From: Parasponia andersonii
Lineage: Eukaryota; Streptophyta; Magnoliopsida; Rosales; Cannabaceae
Direction: 5' to 3'
Length of the DNA: 64,000 nt
Assembly (NCBI GenBank): GCA_002914805.1
Contig: JXTB01000115.1
Span: 1-64,000, forward strand
How positions within the stretch are numbered: the first letter of the stretch is position 1; each line of letters opens with the position of its first letter. Below are positions 12,343-24,908 of the stretch, piece after piece. The translations under genes and the position numbers were made by a program. Below the pieces are notes generated by a model. It ran no database searches and was not told the origin of the DNA. It worked only from the letters and a program-made list of their open reading frames with translations.

Positions 12343-12829
12343 ATTTTCAGCTTCTTTAACCTAGGCGATGTCCTTGATGAAGCTGATTGGGAAGGAGAAG
12401 ATTCGAAGTCAGAATCTTCATTTACTTTTATCTTTTTCGAAGTCCACTGTGTTTTTGCCATTGTCGTCACAAGGCGGAATAGGGACAAAGGTAAGGTAGA
12501 GCAGTAGAGCTTTAAGAAAGAGGAGGAGAAGTGAGTTTTCTAATCAGGGTTATGGGAAATAAAATAGGGGTAAGGTGGGGGGGTCTTCACAGTTCCTCTT
12601 CTGCAAAAAATGTGTTCAGGGTTTTTAAAATTTTAAAAAATAAAAATAAAACAAAAAATGAAGGAAAATGAATGACTGAAGCTTTAATAGGATTTTGATT
12701 GGTTGAAGGGTATTCTTGACTTTCTCTTCTGTGGAAAGTAGTAAAAAAGTCATTTTTAAAAAACTGAACTTAAAAAGTTACTTTGGCCCCGTTTAGGAGT
12801 AGCTAGGTCAATTTCCCTAAATAATATAC

Positions 12830-13333
12830 TAGAGGTGACAAAATGGGTAGGCCGAGTTGGTCTGCCCAAGAATTTTAAAAATGGAGCCTGCTTGGGCTCT
12901 AAGGCAGGCCGGGCCTAGAATGGGCCAAAACGGGTCAGCCCATTTTTAGCCTAAATTAAAAAAGAAATTAAAAATAAGATTATTATTTATACAATTAGTT
13001 AAAAATATTAGAAATTTAGAAAAAAATAAATAATATGTTATTTTTTTCCTATTGATAAAAATTTATAAATAATTAAATAAGCTAAAAATATATAAATTGA
13101 ATAGTTGATAAAAAAAAGTTTAAAATGAAAATCTTAAAAAAATTATTTAGAATTAGGCTGAAATTTGAAAATGTGAAAAAAAATGAAAGAATGTGTATTT
13201 ATAAGTATTGGAAAAAAATTTATATTTAAATTTATTCAAAAACTTAAAAAAAAATTATATACTTTTAGCGGGCTAGGGCCGATCTGCAGGCCGTCAGCCG
13301 GCCCATTTGACCTGATCTGTTTTACCATCTCTA
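12830..13333. mobile_element. hAT-like MITE, 504 bp, abutting the MULE
   Basis: The ends TAGAGGTGACAAAATGGG and, reverse-complemented, TAGAGATGGTAAAACAGA are inverted repeats. Flanks are 8-bp direct repeats TAATATAC (12822-12829) and TAACATAC (13334-13341), 7 of 8 matching. GGGC/GGCC-rich palindromic words lie just inside both ends (12850-12945 and 13268-13305), a common feature of this MITE type. The interior is AT-rich and non-coding. Its left target repeat overlaps the MULE's right target repeat. Confidence 0.78.
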
Positions 13334-13703
13334 TAACATACTAGGAACGTTGAGCAATAATAAAAAGCACTAAAAGAGCTCTCAAAACAAATACCATTAA
13401 TTATAATTCAAAATTTGTTATTTTTCACTTTTAAAGCTTCAAAAGACAACATTTCAAGATCAATTTGGGTTAAAACCTTTGTAAACATTAGAAATAAATT
13501 TCTAGAATTCACAGTTCTGCATTTCAACTCATCCTCTAAGATAAAGAATATCACATATATAACACGGCTATGCTCCAAAAGTAAAAATTCCAGCCTTGAA
13601 AAGCGTATTCCAAAAGGCAAAAATTCTTGCATGTTGAAGATTTGAAAAAATCCTTCGTCCACATTGAGCCGATTTAGATCTATTTTTTTTAGACAAATTG
13701 AAA

Positions 13704-14042
13704 GAAATGTAAAAAGCTTGTAAGGTAAAAAGTAGTACTTTATATATTTATTTATTTGCATTTTTAATTTATAAAAAGTTACCAAAAAAATCTAAAATAA
13801 AATTTTTTGTACAATGTATTACTTTAATACAGAACTTTTCAAATTGTAAAATTTTAACATATATGTATATATTGTGAAATGTAGAAAGCTTGAAAGGTAA
13901 AAAATAGTACTTTATTTATTTATTTATTTGCATTTTTTATTTATAAAAAGTTACCAAAAAATCTAAAATAAAATATTTTGTACAATGTATTACTTTAATA
14001 CAGAACTTTTCAAATTTTAAAATTTTAACATATATGTATATA
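13704..14042. repeat. Tandem duplication, period about 172 bp
   Basis: Two adjacent copies begin GAAATGTAAAAAGCTTG (13704) and GAAATGTAGAAAGCTTG (13876) and stay closely alike to 'acatatatgtatata'. No coding content or transposon ends were seen. Confidence 0.85.
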
Positions 14043-16850
14043 TGTGTATCTATAGGATTCCTCTCTAGCTGGTATCTTTTCTTTCCCCCTTTTGTGTAGA
14101 GTTAGCTCTAAGGACAAATAATAAAATTAGAATAAGATTACTTCTGGTCAAATTAATCCCCGTTCTAATTGTAATTATATCATTTCCTTCAAACATTGGA
14201 AATACAAATTGAGAAGAAAAATTAACTACTTTTTTTTTCCGTTTTCGTTTTCGAGGCTATTGTTATCTTATTTTGGAACAAACAAATTATATGCAATTTT
14301 GTAAGTTATACAAGTAACTTATAATTTTTTTTATTATAAAAATTAAAATAAAATATCTACTATTATCCAATCTCTACCCCACCTTATTAGGGATAATAAT
14401 TTTTACGCCTATTCCCGATGTGACTATTGATATCCAAAGTAGTGTGTGTTCTTACCGCTTAAGTTCTTACTACTTAAGTTAACTCACTTGTGTTCTTACC
14501 ACTTAAGATAACTCACTTCGTCAAAGAATAGTATCCCTCTTCGTCGAGGGATGAAATGAAGACTAGTAACTTATAATGTTAAACACAAACATTGCATAAT
14601 GAGTAAATCTATAATGATCATTAACAAATTAAATTAATTATATTTTTGTAGTTTAATAATTTATGTATTTTATTTATGTGTCAAATGGTTGCTTTTGGGT
14701 CGACACAAACTTGACCTATTTCTTTATTTGTGTTAAGCAAGTGGACCAATATCAGACAATAGCTTTTTTCCTTTAATCCTAACCCGTAAAAAATAGTGTC
14801 CAGCTCGTGTTGGGTAACAAGTTGTATAGTAACTCAAATTACCATCCTTAGGAAGAGAAAAAAAAGAGTTTTATACGGTTCTTCTGAAATGTAGAACAAA
14901 GCATTTTTTTTTTTTCGGCCGACTGACGTTAGCATCAAAAAGAAAAATAAAAGCACTTACCGCACATGGGCAGTGCTTTGCTTATGTTTTTTATTTTTTT
15001 ATTTTTATTTTTAATTTCCAACCTTTTTTTAGGCTTTTTTGGTTTTTTTTTTACTCTCCGAATTATTATTCTATTATACTTGTATGATTATTTGTTTTTT
15101 AATATTCCTTTAGGAGATATTTTCTTGTTGCTAATTTCTTAAGAATTAACAAAAAAAAGATTTACTTAGTACTGATGGTCAACTAAAAAGTTATTAACAA
15201 TCATCTATTCTATTACTTTGGTGGGTTTCGGAGATTAATGAATGAAATTAGTGAGTTATTGATAGTGTCTTATTTTGATTAATCTGATGAGTGAGATTTC
15301 GGCTGTCAATTTTTAAGTTACCGATGTTCACCTATCACGTTAGTTTTGGTAGATCTCGAAATTCAATGAATGATTCTAATGAGTTACTGATATTCACCTA
15401 TTTAGGTACTTTTGGTGAGTCTCATAGTTGATAAGTGACTATGACAATTACTAAAAGTCACATTTTTGGTTACTATATGTTACTTATCAAATTATCTATT
15501 ATAATCAAGGAAATAGTTGGAGCTTGGTATTTAGGAAAGGAATGCCAAAAAACAAAATATTTAAAAAATAATAATAATAGGTATCTTAAATTTTGTAGCA
15601 AATTTTTAATGAATTATCATCATTCAATTAGTGAATACAACTCATAGATCACGTGCTGACATTACAAATTTGGTACAATTCTCGTAATACCTAGCATAAT
15701 CTTTAAAAAATTCTCAGAAATTAAAATAAGTATTTGTACCAGTTATTTATGGTATCAAAGAAATTGGAATGAAAGCTTGGGCATTCCTTATTGCCATTTG
15801 GGAAAAAAAGGGAAGAAAAAAAATGAAGAAAAGGGAAAGGGTGCGGGGGATAAACAAATGAATAGTTGGGTATGTAGTGAAATAAAGTTTTGAATTTTAA
15901 GAGTGTGCAGTGAGATTTAAAAAACAAAAATATTTTTCGTTTTGTTATCTTCTCTAGTACATGATTTGACGTTAATTACCAATCATATACAACTGGAAAA
16001 ATACCATGCTCTCTTCTGCCCTAGCAAATGAATTGACCGCTCGAGAGTTTGGTCTCTTCTTTCTGAAATCTCCTAAGAATGTCAATGAACCAACACCAAT
16101 TGATTCTTCTTGCTAGAATCTCCAAATCCCAACATCCTTTCCATTTTTCTTACAAAATCTCTCTTTAGTTTGCTGGAATCTCCTATTGTCTTCTTCTTCG
16201 TATGTCTTCAACTTTGTTTCTTTTTGACCAAACTCAGTTATGAGGTTTGGAAGAATAAAAATTATCAAAATTCTTTTTCCTATTTCCCTTTCTCCTAAAT
16301 AATTTGGTGTTTCTTACTTATTTTTAGGGCTAATTTTAGGGTTCATATTTTTTTTCCTTATTCCATTTCTCTTGAAGAAGTTGGAGTCTGAGTTTCTATT
16401 TAGAATTCTTTCCTTGAATTTTCGAATTTGCCCTTCAGCTATTTACTCTCATTAGTAATGAGACTTCTCAGATTAAAAATGGAACTGCAGTAACGTCAGA
16501 ATTTTACTATAAGGCAGTGATTTGTTAAACATAGTCGTCCCTCCAGAAAACAAAAAATCCGCCTATATTATAAATCGGTTGATAAATTAAAATTCCCAGC
16601 AACAACAAAAAATCGGTTGAAAAATTGGTCACTCCATATTTTAAGTACCAGGCTACCAGCAAACAAGAAACAGACTGATGAACAAAGAAATGAATATGAA
16701 TAAAGTATATATATATAACTTCGAGCTCATTTCCCAATGGAAAAATAATATACCTCAGTAATAGCCAAAAGGCCACTCTATACAGCTTTAACTCGTTTCA
16801 AATGCTCTCCTACGTCAAATGACGTGTGTTTTATCTCCTATATAAATAAA
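14043..16850. other. Intergenic DNA downstream of MYB4R1
   Basis: AT-rich. There are imperfect repeats at about 14445-14520 ('gtgttcttaccacttaag') and at about 15225-15425 (units containing 'aatgagttactgata.tcacctat'). Reading frames are short and unlike known proteins. Nothing firm. Confidence 0.5.
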
Positions 16851-17065
16851 TAATGCAGACCTCAAATACAAGGGAGGCAAAACTCACCATGTCATGTCCA
16901 GCCCTTGATAATTATTTTAACAAAACGACTGAAAACACACAAAATTTCAGACGTTCTGTAATCATTGGCACTCTGAGCAGGTTTCCAAAGCGCCCTATGG
17001 CCACTGTAAATCCTTTTACTGTATTGGAGAATGGAAGCAAGAGAGAGCCTGACAACAGAAAACTA

Positions 17066-17202
17066 CTACTCAGCAGATTGAAGCCGCCTCTTTTTTCTCG
17101 ATCTGTTTCGGACAATGGAAGCAAGAGTTACATCACCAACCTCATTGTCCTCTTCCACCTGTTCCCTCCTCGGTTCATCAAGTGAAACTTCCTGCCCTGT
17201 GA
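17066..17202 (-). CDS. MYB4R1: Possible alternative last exon of MYB4R1
   Basis: Beyond the stop at 17266, another frame encodes an acidic stretch, then G-D-V-T-L-A-S-I-V-R-N-R-S-R-K-K-R-R-L, and stops at 17066-17068. This copies a motif already present twice in exon 9 (D-I-P-L-S-C-F-V-N-N-K-S-K-K-R-K-L near 17735-17788 and D-I-S-L-A-S-L-V-Q-K-K-K-L near 17360-17408). A donor after 17334 (AAAGTG/GTACTC) and an acceptor giving an exon start at 17196 or 17202 keep the phase and would yield about 1161-1163 residues. The intron would be about 131-137 bp, though its 3' end is not T-rich. The conserved motif favours real use; transcript reads would decide. Confidence 0.45.
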
Positions 17203-17265
17203 CTAGATCTACTTCACTAGGCTCAGGGTCAACGACCGTAAAGGTCGTTTATTTCCATTGTGAAG

Positions 17266-20200
17266 TTAATTTACTCTTTTTGAAAGCAATTGAGATCCCC
17301 TGATCAAACTGGATGGAGGAATAGCTTGAGTACCACTTTGGGATGTTTGGTGCTCCATATTCAGTTTCTTTTTTTGCACAAGGGAAGCAAGAGAAATGTC
17401 ATCACCATCACGCCTACTTTCCAAATCAATGCTTGCCATTTCATTCGCTGGCTCCTGGCAGGCAACCTTCCGCCCTCCAACTTGATTTATTCTACCAGGC
17501 TCATTATCACTAGCCACAACAGTAGAGTTACCCATCCAAAGACCAGACTTCACATTGCAAGACGAAGACCGGTCAAAAGCTCTACCATCACAGTGTGTCA
17601 ACTCAGCATCTTGTATGGAGGACAGCATTGAACTTTCAGCGTGAGACGTATCTCCTTGTTCGGGAAGCATTTCTGATTCCTGCCGAATCATCAACCGACG
17701 GCAAGCCGGATTACTATCACAATCATTGACTTTAAGTTTTCTCTTCTTTGATTTATTGTTTACAAAGCAAGAAAGCGGAATGTCGTCATCTGCTGTGACT
17801 ACCTTCTGATCAGAACAAAATATTCCTCCAGATTTTAACTTTTTCCGTCTGTTGTGTTGTGAAGGAACCAGTACAACCTCCTGCAAACCTCCTGCTGGCT
17901 CAAAACCTTTGTTCCGTCTGCGGTATTGTGTAGGACCTGTACTTTTTGCTGAGGTAATTTTATCATTTCCACCATGCATGCCAATCTCTTCACCATTAAT
18001 CACCATTATTTCTGTTGAATCCAGGCACAATAAACCATCATGCTGAAGTGTGACATCAGTAGCAATTCCTGTTACCAATGACTTCTCAGAAGACAGATTG
18101 GAAAGCCGGTGTTCTCCTGAGTTTGTAGTACTATTCCTACTATATTGCTGCCTAGAACAAGCACTTCTCATTTTGGTACATTGCCGCTTAGAAGGAGCTC
18201 TTCTCGTTTTGGTTGATGTAATATTAATCTCACCAAAAGGCTCAGTCCGATCACCATCACTTGTTAAATTCAGTCTTTCAGGCCGTGACAGAAGACATTC
18301 CGTCGCTCCATTACGTTCAGTGAGTTCCTTCCTTTTAGAAGGTGGTTTATGAGATCGTTTCTTGCTTTTATTATCTGGTCCATGTTTAGACAAATTACTC
18401 TTTTGTGAAGCTTGCCTAGTAATGGCTTCATGCCCATCAATTGTTTCAATCTCGCCACAGTTAGTTATCCCCAAGACATCCTTTGGACCTTTAGTGTTTT
18501 CTCTCGATTTCTTCAAATTTCTCTCCTTTGCTTTTCTGCAGATAATGAGTGAATTTAGAAATAAGAGAATATATGCAAAAAGAACAAGAATCCTAGAAAC
18601 CAAGTGATGGAATTACCTTGGTTTTCCAGTCTGTTTCTTGGAATGATTTATGCCCTCGCTAGAAGTTATCATTGGTAATGGAACAAAATCACTAGGGCAA
18701 AGAGCAGGACGCTCCGACTCTCGATCCACAAAGTTTGCTATAAACGCAGCCTTTTGTATCCTTTTTGCTGCTTGAAGCAATGGCACTTCATCTGGAAGCA
18801 ACCTCTTCCATCTCCTGGATACAGAGAAAAACAGCAGTTACAGAAAGTTTAGACGAACCCAGGAATCAAATGGAAGACTATGAGTGTAATTTAAAAGAGA
18901 AATCTTCAGGGCTCTTTTTATGGATTTCATTATCCAAAAATTCATACCTCCGGCACATATTATCAGTGCGTCTTGGCAAAGCTGAAGCGACCTTAGCCCA
19001 GCAATATCCATGTTCGGCAATAGCTGCTTTTAGCTTCAAGTCCTCTTCTTCGGTCCATTTGTCCCAGCTCAAAGAAGGGTCTAAAGAATTGACCCACCTG
19101 CCACGAAAATTCAAAAAAGAAAAAAATTCTTAGATGAAAAAGCATTCACGTTCTTTATATATATAAATTCATATAGAATAAGTCTGCATTTGTGTACATA
19201 TATATACACAAAAACATGTCCAACTTGAAAAGTCTATTGGTACCTCTCTCTACATTGCACCTCTGTCCGACCTGGCACAAATTGAGCCGTTTTCTTCCAA
19301 TTTCTTGGCCCAAACAGCAACTGAGCTACTTTCAGTCGTTTGTCTTCATCTGCAGTCCACCTACCTACCTTTTCCCTAGTTGGATGGAGAGATTTTTTCC
19401 ACCTAGTTTTAAATAATTTGAGTAAAAATGTTAGAAATACAGTCTATAATATTATTGCTATTCACAATGGATTTAAAAGTAATTTATAATCTTCTCTTTT
19501 AGAACTAAAAGGTTCTTTCATCAAATATTGAAATGATTGTCACATAATACAATAAGTAACTTCTAGAATGGCAAAGATAACTAACCTATTGGAGCATTGG
19601 GTTCCGGTCCATCCTTCCAAAACAGAAGCTACAGACTGCCAATCACTCTCACCAAATGCTTCAACAGCAGAACGAAGTTTAGCATCCTCATTCTTGGTCC
19701 ACTCCCTTTTCAATATGGAAACATTCAGACTCCTCTGGTAACGTACCAAGCACTGAAAAGGAGTCCTGTTTGTTCTTAATGATGCAGCAATGTCAATCCA
19801 GTTACCAATACCCTTCTCCTGGACAAATAACAAAAGATTTTTATCTTCTTGTGCAGTCCATGGATTACGATTGATCAAAGAATCTTCAAAGTTCAACCAC
19901 CTGCAGATATCAATCATATACAATAAGCTAAATAAACTTAAAAACATAATGACCCATGTTTGCACGATAACTGAGGTGGGTCACATGATAACTGATGTCC
20001 ATAGAATAAAAACCAGAGCATCACAGACGTCTGTGATGACAACATCACAGACGTACTCATCACCACTGTTTTGAGTAAAGTACATGTCATTATCAGTCCC
20101 ACCTGAATAACCTAGGCTGATGTAGCATTTTTAATCAAATCCAACAATGATAAACTTGTCTGTGATGGTATCGTCATAGACGTCTGCGAAGCTTGCTTCA

Positions 20201-23200
20201 CGGAAGGACACATTCTTCGGGGGAAACCAATGCAAGAACACTAGTCAAGGACAGCACGTATTGAGACAATAACAATATGAAGATGAATCTAAATGCTAAT
20301 GAATATATCACACAGACCAACAGTCAATTGATATGCTGCTCTATCAGACTTATATCTAGTTAGATAGAGCTGTTTAATATTATATTAAAGGCTGCAAATT
20401 AGTCGACCTTCAGTTTAAGGGTTTAATTTAGAAGTCAAAAAATCATTTTAGCCCAGAACATATGGTACGTAAATTAGTCAAAAGGCTATGTTTAATTTTC
20501 CCAGTCATTGAAAATTTATTGTCCAGATATCGTATTTTTGTTATGCCAAGTCTTTATTGTTTCCAATTCCAAGTATAATTTTTTTAGAATATATCCAATT
20601 TGCATTCAGCCTATGTAGGTTGAAAAAAAAAAATCCGAGTCATATTTATTGAAGAAATGTAGAGAATCTCCAGAAATCTTATATTTCCTTTTGACTTGTG
20701 AGATGCAACCAGCCCCTATTGTATGATGCTGATGCCAGTGACTTCTAGGTTGTATTTCCTAGAATGCATCAAAAAGATTTCTTGGTGTAATTCCTAAATC
20801 CTACTAGTGTGATGCGAGTTAACAAACTTCTCGATATTTCCTCTCTTTCGAATAACTTGTTTCAATCTACCCATGAAAAAACACATAAGTTTCCAATTCC
20901 CTTTCCTGTCCAGTATCACAATCTCTTGCAACAAAAATAAACAAATAAATACAAAAAAGCATGAGACAAGAAATCCAGAAACACAGTCAACAATTGTTTC
21001 GTAAACAATATGTAGACGAACACAGATTCCCAGTATCAAAAACATCAAGGAAAAATATAACAAAAATTAATAGTCCAGAATGTCCAGTCCCTAGAACCGC
21101 AAATGTCTTAATCAGTCTGCTTAAGTACCTTAGTAGTTATCTAGAATACTAGAGAGAGGGAAGTCATAACAGTCACTAGAACCACAAATGTCTTAATCAG
21201 TCTGCTTAAGTACCTTAGTAGTTATCTAGAATACTGGAGAGAGGGAAGTCATAAAATTGTTCCATACCCTAAAAAAAATTGACAAATTCAACAATCACAA
21301 ATGCCTTTCCCTTTTATTTTAGGAGAAACAAATTCTCTTAATAAAGAATTGCGATTTGTCTTCTACTCATGGGCAATTACTGTCTCTTTAGTCTACATTT
21401 CCAGATCTCACATCAAATAATAAAGAGAAATGCTAATATTTCACATGATAAGAGCACATACCTTGATTCACATTCTGCACCAGAACGTCCCACAACATAC
21501 ATGGAAGCCAAACGCTCCCAATTAACCTTGGGCAGAAACCCTCTAATACTTTCTGGGGTGATGTCAAAATCTTTTATTGATACTAAAATGTTATCAAGAT
21601 CATTTGAGACATCATGATACTCTCCAGAACCACTGTTAAAAAAAAAAAAAGTGCAGTCAGGGGAGATATGCTTGTGAAATTTAACATAAAATAGGTTATC
21701 AATGTTCTAATAAAAACATAAGAAGGTGGAAAAGGGGGGGGGAAAAAAAAAAAAAGGGTAAGATCTATGATACAATAGAAGCAGTATAAGATTAAAAAGA
21801 GAAGAAATACCTCAATCGATCAACCATGATTTGAAGCATCGTTTCTTGAAACTGTTGCTGAATTCCCTTTCCAAGATTTTTCCTTTCATTCTCTGACCAA
21901 TTTTTCCGATCTAATGATAAAGGAAACTTTGTTAAAGCCATCCTGTAATTTGCAACGTGAGAATTCTCTACTGGACCATAATACATAGTAGGGATCTTTT
22001 TATCATGAACCTGCAAGTGAATTGCAGGTAAATCAACTATGACAAGAACTACAAGACCAGAGGCCAGCAAATGTCAACGAGAAAATAAGAGCTTTTAAGG
22101 GTTCAAATGCAGTTTGTTTAGCAATTTGATGCAATATTAGAAGTAAACAGTTCCCCACCTCCGAACCCAACCCATAAGAATAAAATAAGAAAAGGAGAGA
22201 GAGCTGGAAGATTTACTCGGTACATAAAAGAGACAAATATAGTGGTTTGAATACATACACACAATGCATCAGAATGAGCTTACGGACATCAATTTGGTAG
22301 GACTATTTGCTCGCTGCTCCATGTATTTTGCATCTTAATTTTATTGTCATCTTGGAGAAGAAAAATCAATTATGACAGATCACTAATTATATATGAAACA
22401 TATCACAGTTCTTATCACAATCAATTGATCAGAATGAGTCAATGACAATCAAGCAAAAAATAAATAAATAAACAAATAAAACAAATCAAAACTGGTGAAA
22501 AAAAAGTGCCACTTGGAAATTAGTCCAATAACTACGTAGAATATTAAAGCAAATTCTAACCCCATTCATGACTTTATGCTGCCAAACACAATGTCTTTTT
22601 TTTGGGGAGAGGGAGGGTGTTTGACAAGAAACATAACTTCATTGAAAGACAGAAGGAGAAAAACCAGACAAGGAAAAAAAAAAAGGACACATAGAAGAGA
22701 ACAATCCTCAAAGGCAAATGAGGATTGAACAAATAAAAAAGGAACAACCAAAGGCAGTACATGAAGCTACTCAATGCCAAAAGGCCAAAATAAAAGGAGC
22801 ACCACCAAAATCTTTTGACAAAGAAGCTCACAAGGTTGTCCAAAACTAAAGCCTATATCACGGTTAATTCTTGAAAAGAAAAAAGGGCATCAGAAACAGA
22901 AACACAGTTGCACACAATTACAGATACATATAAAATAAAATCCCCTACCATTAAAAGTAGAGCATTAGCAGTATTCTTCGAATTAACCCATATTGCATAC
23001 AGGAAACCTATTTGTTAATTGCCAAAAAGGAAGACAGTTAAACTAAACAGACACTTCAAAGACCTACATTGAAAATTGATTGAGCAACTAACCTTTGGAT
23101 CCTTAGAAGGCCACGACTTCTTCCGTGAAATCAACTGAACACGAGAATCCTTCTTCTGGGACAAAGCTCGTCCAGTTCTTCTTTTGCAATTAGCCTGAAA

Positions 23201-24877
23201 ATCTCTGAGTATTTTAACACGCTCCTTCAACTTCTTGTTCTCCTCCATTTTTGCTTCAATCTGAACTAACTTAGTTCTCAAAATTTTTTGAAAGGACCTG
23301 TTTTTCTTAATGGCATCCATAAACACCTTTGCAGACTTTGGGAAGCTAGAATATTTGGGTTGGGATGTTAATGGATTTGAGGGATCTCTGTGATGCCACT
23401 CAATGGAAGCAGAAGGCTGCCTCTCCTCATGGTGACCCAACTGAGGGGTGGTCTGACAAGCATTCTCCGAACTTGAAAACCCTTTGCAAACATCAATCCC
23501 ATCAATACTCAAATCACTGTAAGAACCCTTCTCCAAGGATAGACCAGGATCATGAACCTTCTCGTCTTTCTCTAAGAAATTCTCTGTGCTATTTATCAAA
23601 GCATCTGAAATTATTAGGAAAATCATGTCATTTGACAAAAAGAAGAGGCAATGAAAATCCAAAAGCGTGAGGAGGAAAATTGTAGGAAAAAATACTTAAA
23701 ATAGTAAGAGGAAACAGACAAGAAGTAAACTTGAACTAAAATCAGAATGAATCGAAGTCTTTCTGATTCAAACACGGATAAGGAAATAGGAAAGGCAGTG
23801 CAAGTAAAAGCATTCTTAAATCTAAAGAAAAAATTAAATCAATTAAGCATTAATGATGCTAGAGTTTAAATTGCAGCTTAAGCACTATCATACGAGGAAC
23901 ACACATACAAACTTAAGTAGGCGTAAACTTTTTATAAGCATAATTAGCAGATTAAATGATGAATTTAGTAACAAGCGTATTGATGTAAGGAGTCTGGCTA
24001 AACATGATAACTGAGAAGGAATTACAGAAATCAGAGAAATTATGCATGCTCAAAGAAATGATTTTCACAATATGTGTATGTTTGCATGAACTTGTTTTGA
24101 ATAGTCTAGCGAAAAAACCAAAACAAACAGGAAGTATCAGACATAAAAGATTGAGCATTTGGAAATAAAGACCAAAAATAGAATTAAAATATTTAGAGTT
24201 ACAGTTTCCATGGAACTGTGATATGAAAATATAAACATAAAACTAAGATCTCAGATTAGTCAAAAGACTCATAGGTACACAAAAACAAAAACTTTTAGTT
24301 CAAGAAATAGTCAACAACAATCATAATGGACCAAGATATATATACATATACATAGGTTGTCAATCCAATAGGGTTTTTTTTTATGCGTAGCTATTTTTTT
24401 TTAGCCATGAGATTATTATTTAATAGTGATCCAAAAACTATAATGAGATTATTTCTCTATTACTTTTTACTATAAAAAATACGTGTGATTTTTACTATAA
24501 AAAATATGTGATAAATTTTAAATGATATCTATTTATAGATAAAAAAAAAAAATACTTACTATATACTTTTATTTTTGGGATTAAGATACATTGACAGGGA
24601 CTTGAACCCCGGCCCAGTCACTCACTCACAAACACACTTCCCACCCAGCCACTAGAGCTAGACCCAAGTGGCATGCCATAGGCATGAACCAATATTTTCT
24701 CAAAGCAGACATTTCAAATTTCATGTCGATATAAACAGCTTAAGATCCAAACAAGAAAATCCAAATGCAACCCAATTTAGAATTTATGCAGTCAAAAAAC
24801 CTCAAAGTTGTGAAATTTTAAAACAACAAAGACATTGAAACCACTCGGACAATTTCAACCCAGAGAAATATACATGC

Positions 24878-24908
<31 letters not shown>

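Larger units (their letters stand above)
9904..12817 (+). mobile_element. Mutator-like element (MULE), 2914 bp, deletion derivative
   Basis: The ends GGGAAATTGATATGGCTACT and, in reverse complement, GGGAAATTGACCTAGCTACT begin terminal inverted repeats of roughly 100 bp that also share 'AGTAACTTTTT.AGTT' and 'TTTTTAAAAATGACT'-type words. The element is flanked by a perfect 9-bp target duplication, TAAATAATA, at 9895-9903 and 12818-12826. A 9-bp duplication with long inverted repeats defines the Mutator superfamily. Inside are a relic of the MURA transposase N-terminus (10991-11313), many palindromic TGTGAC/GTCACA words between about 10530 and 11900, and a long CT microsatellite. The catalytic transposase domain and zinc finger are absent, so it would need a helper transposase. 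Confidence 0.88.

Noticed and set aside
12072-12507. Three overlapping frames of 80-138 codons
   Set aside because: All pass through the CT microsatellite and owe their length to it. Only a short lysine/serine-rich stretch on the minus strand is not simple repeat, and it has no recognised family.
13408-13785. 125-codon minus-strand frame
   Set aside because: AT-rich, overlaps the 172-bp tandem duplication, no family resemblance and no splice or promoter context.
22570-22860. Possible LINE or retro-sequence tail in MYB4R1 intron 2
   Set aside because: The purine-rich 'aacttcattgaaagacag' style sequence resembles repeats seen in other plant genomes, but no reverse transcriptase, poly(A) border or target duplication is visible.
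24597-24660. A tRNA gene
   Set aside because: A and B boxes are present but the cloverleaf stems and acceptor pairing are not; a SINE explains the boxes and the T-run end better.
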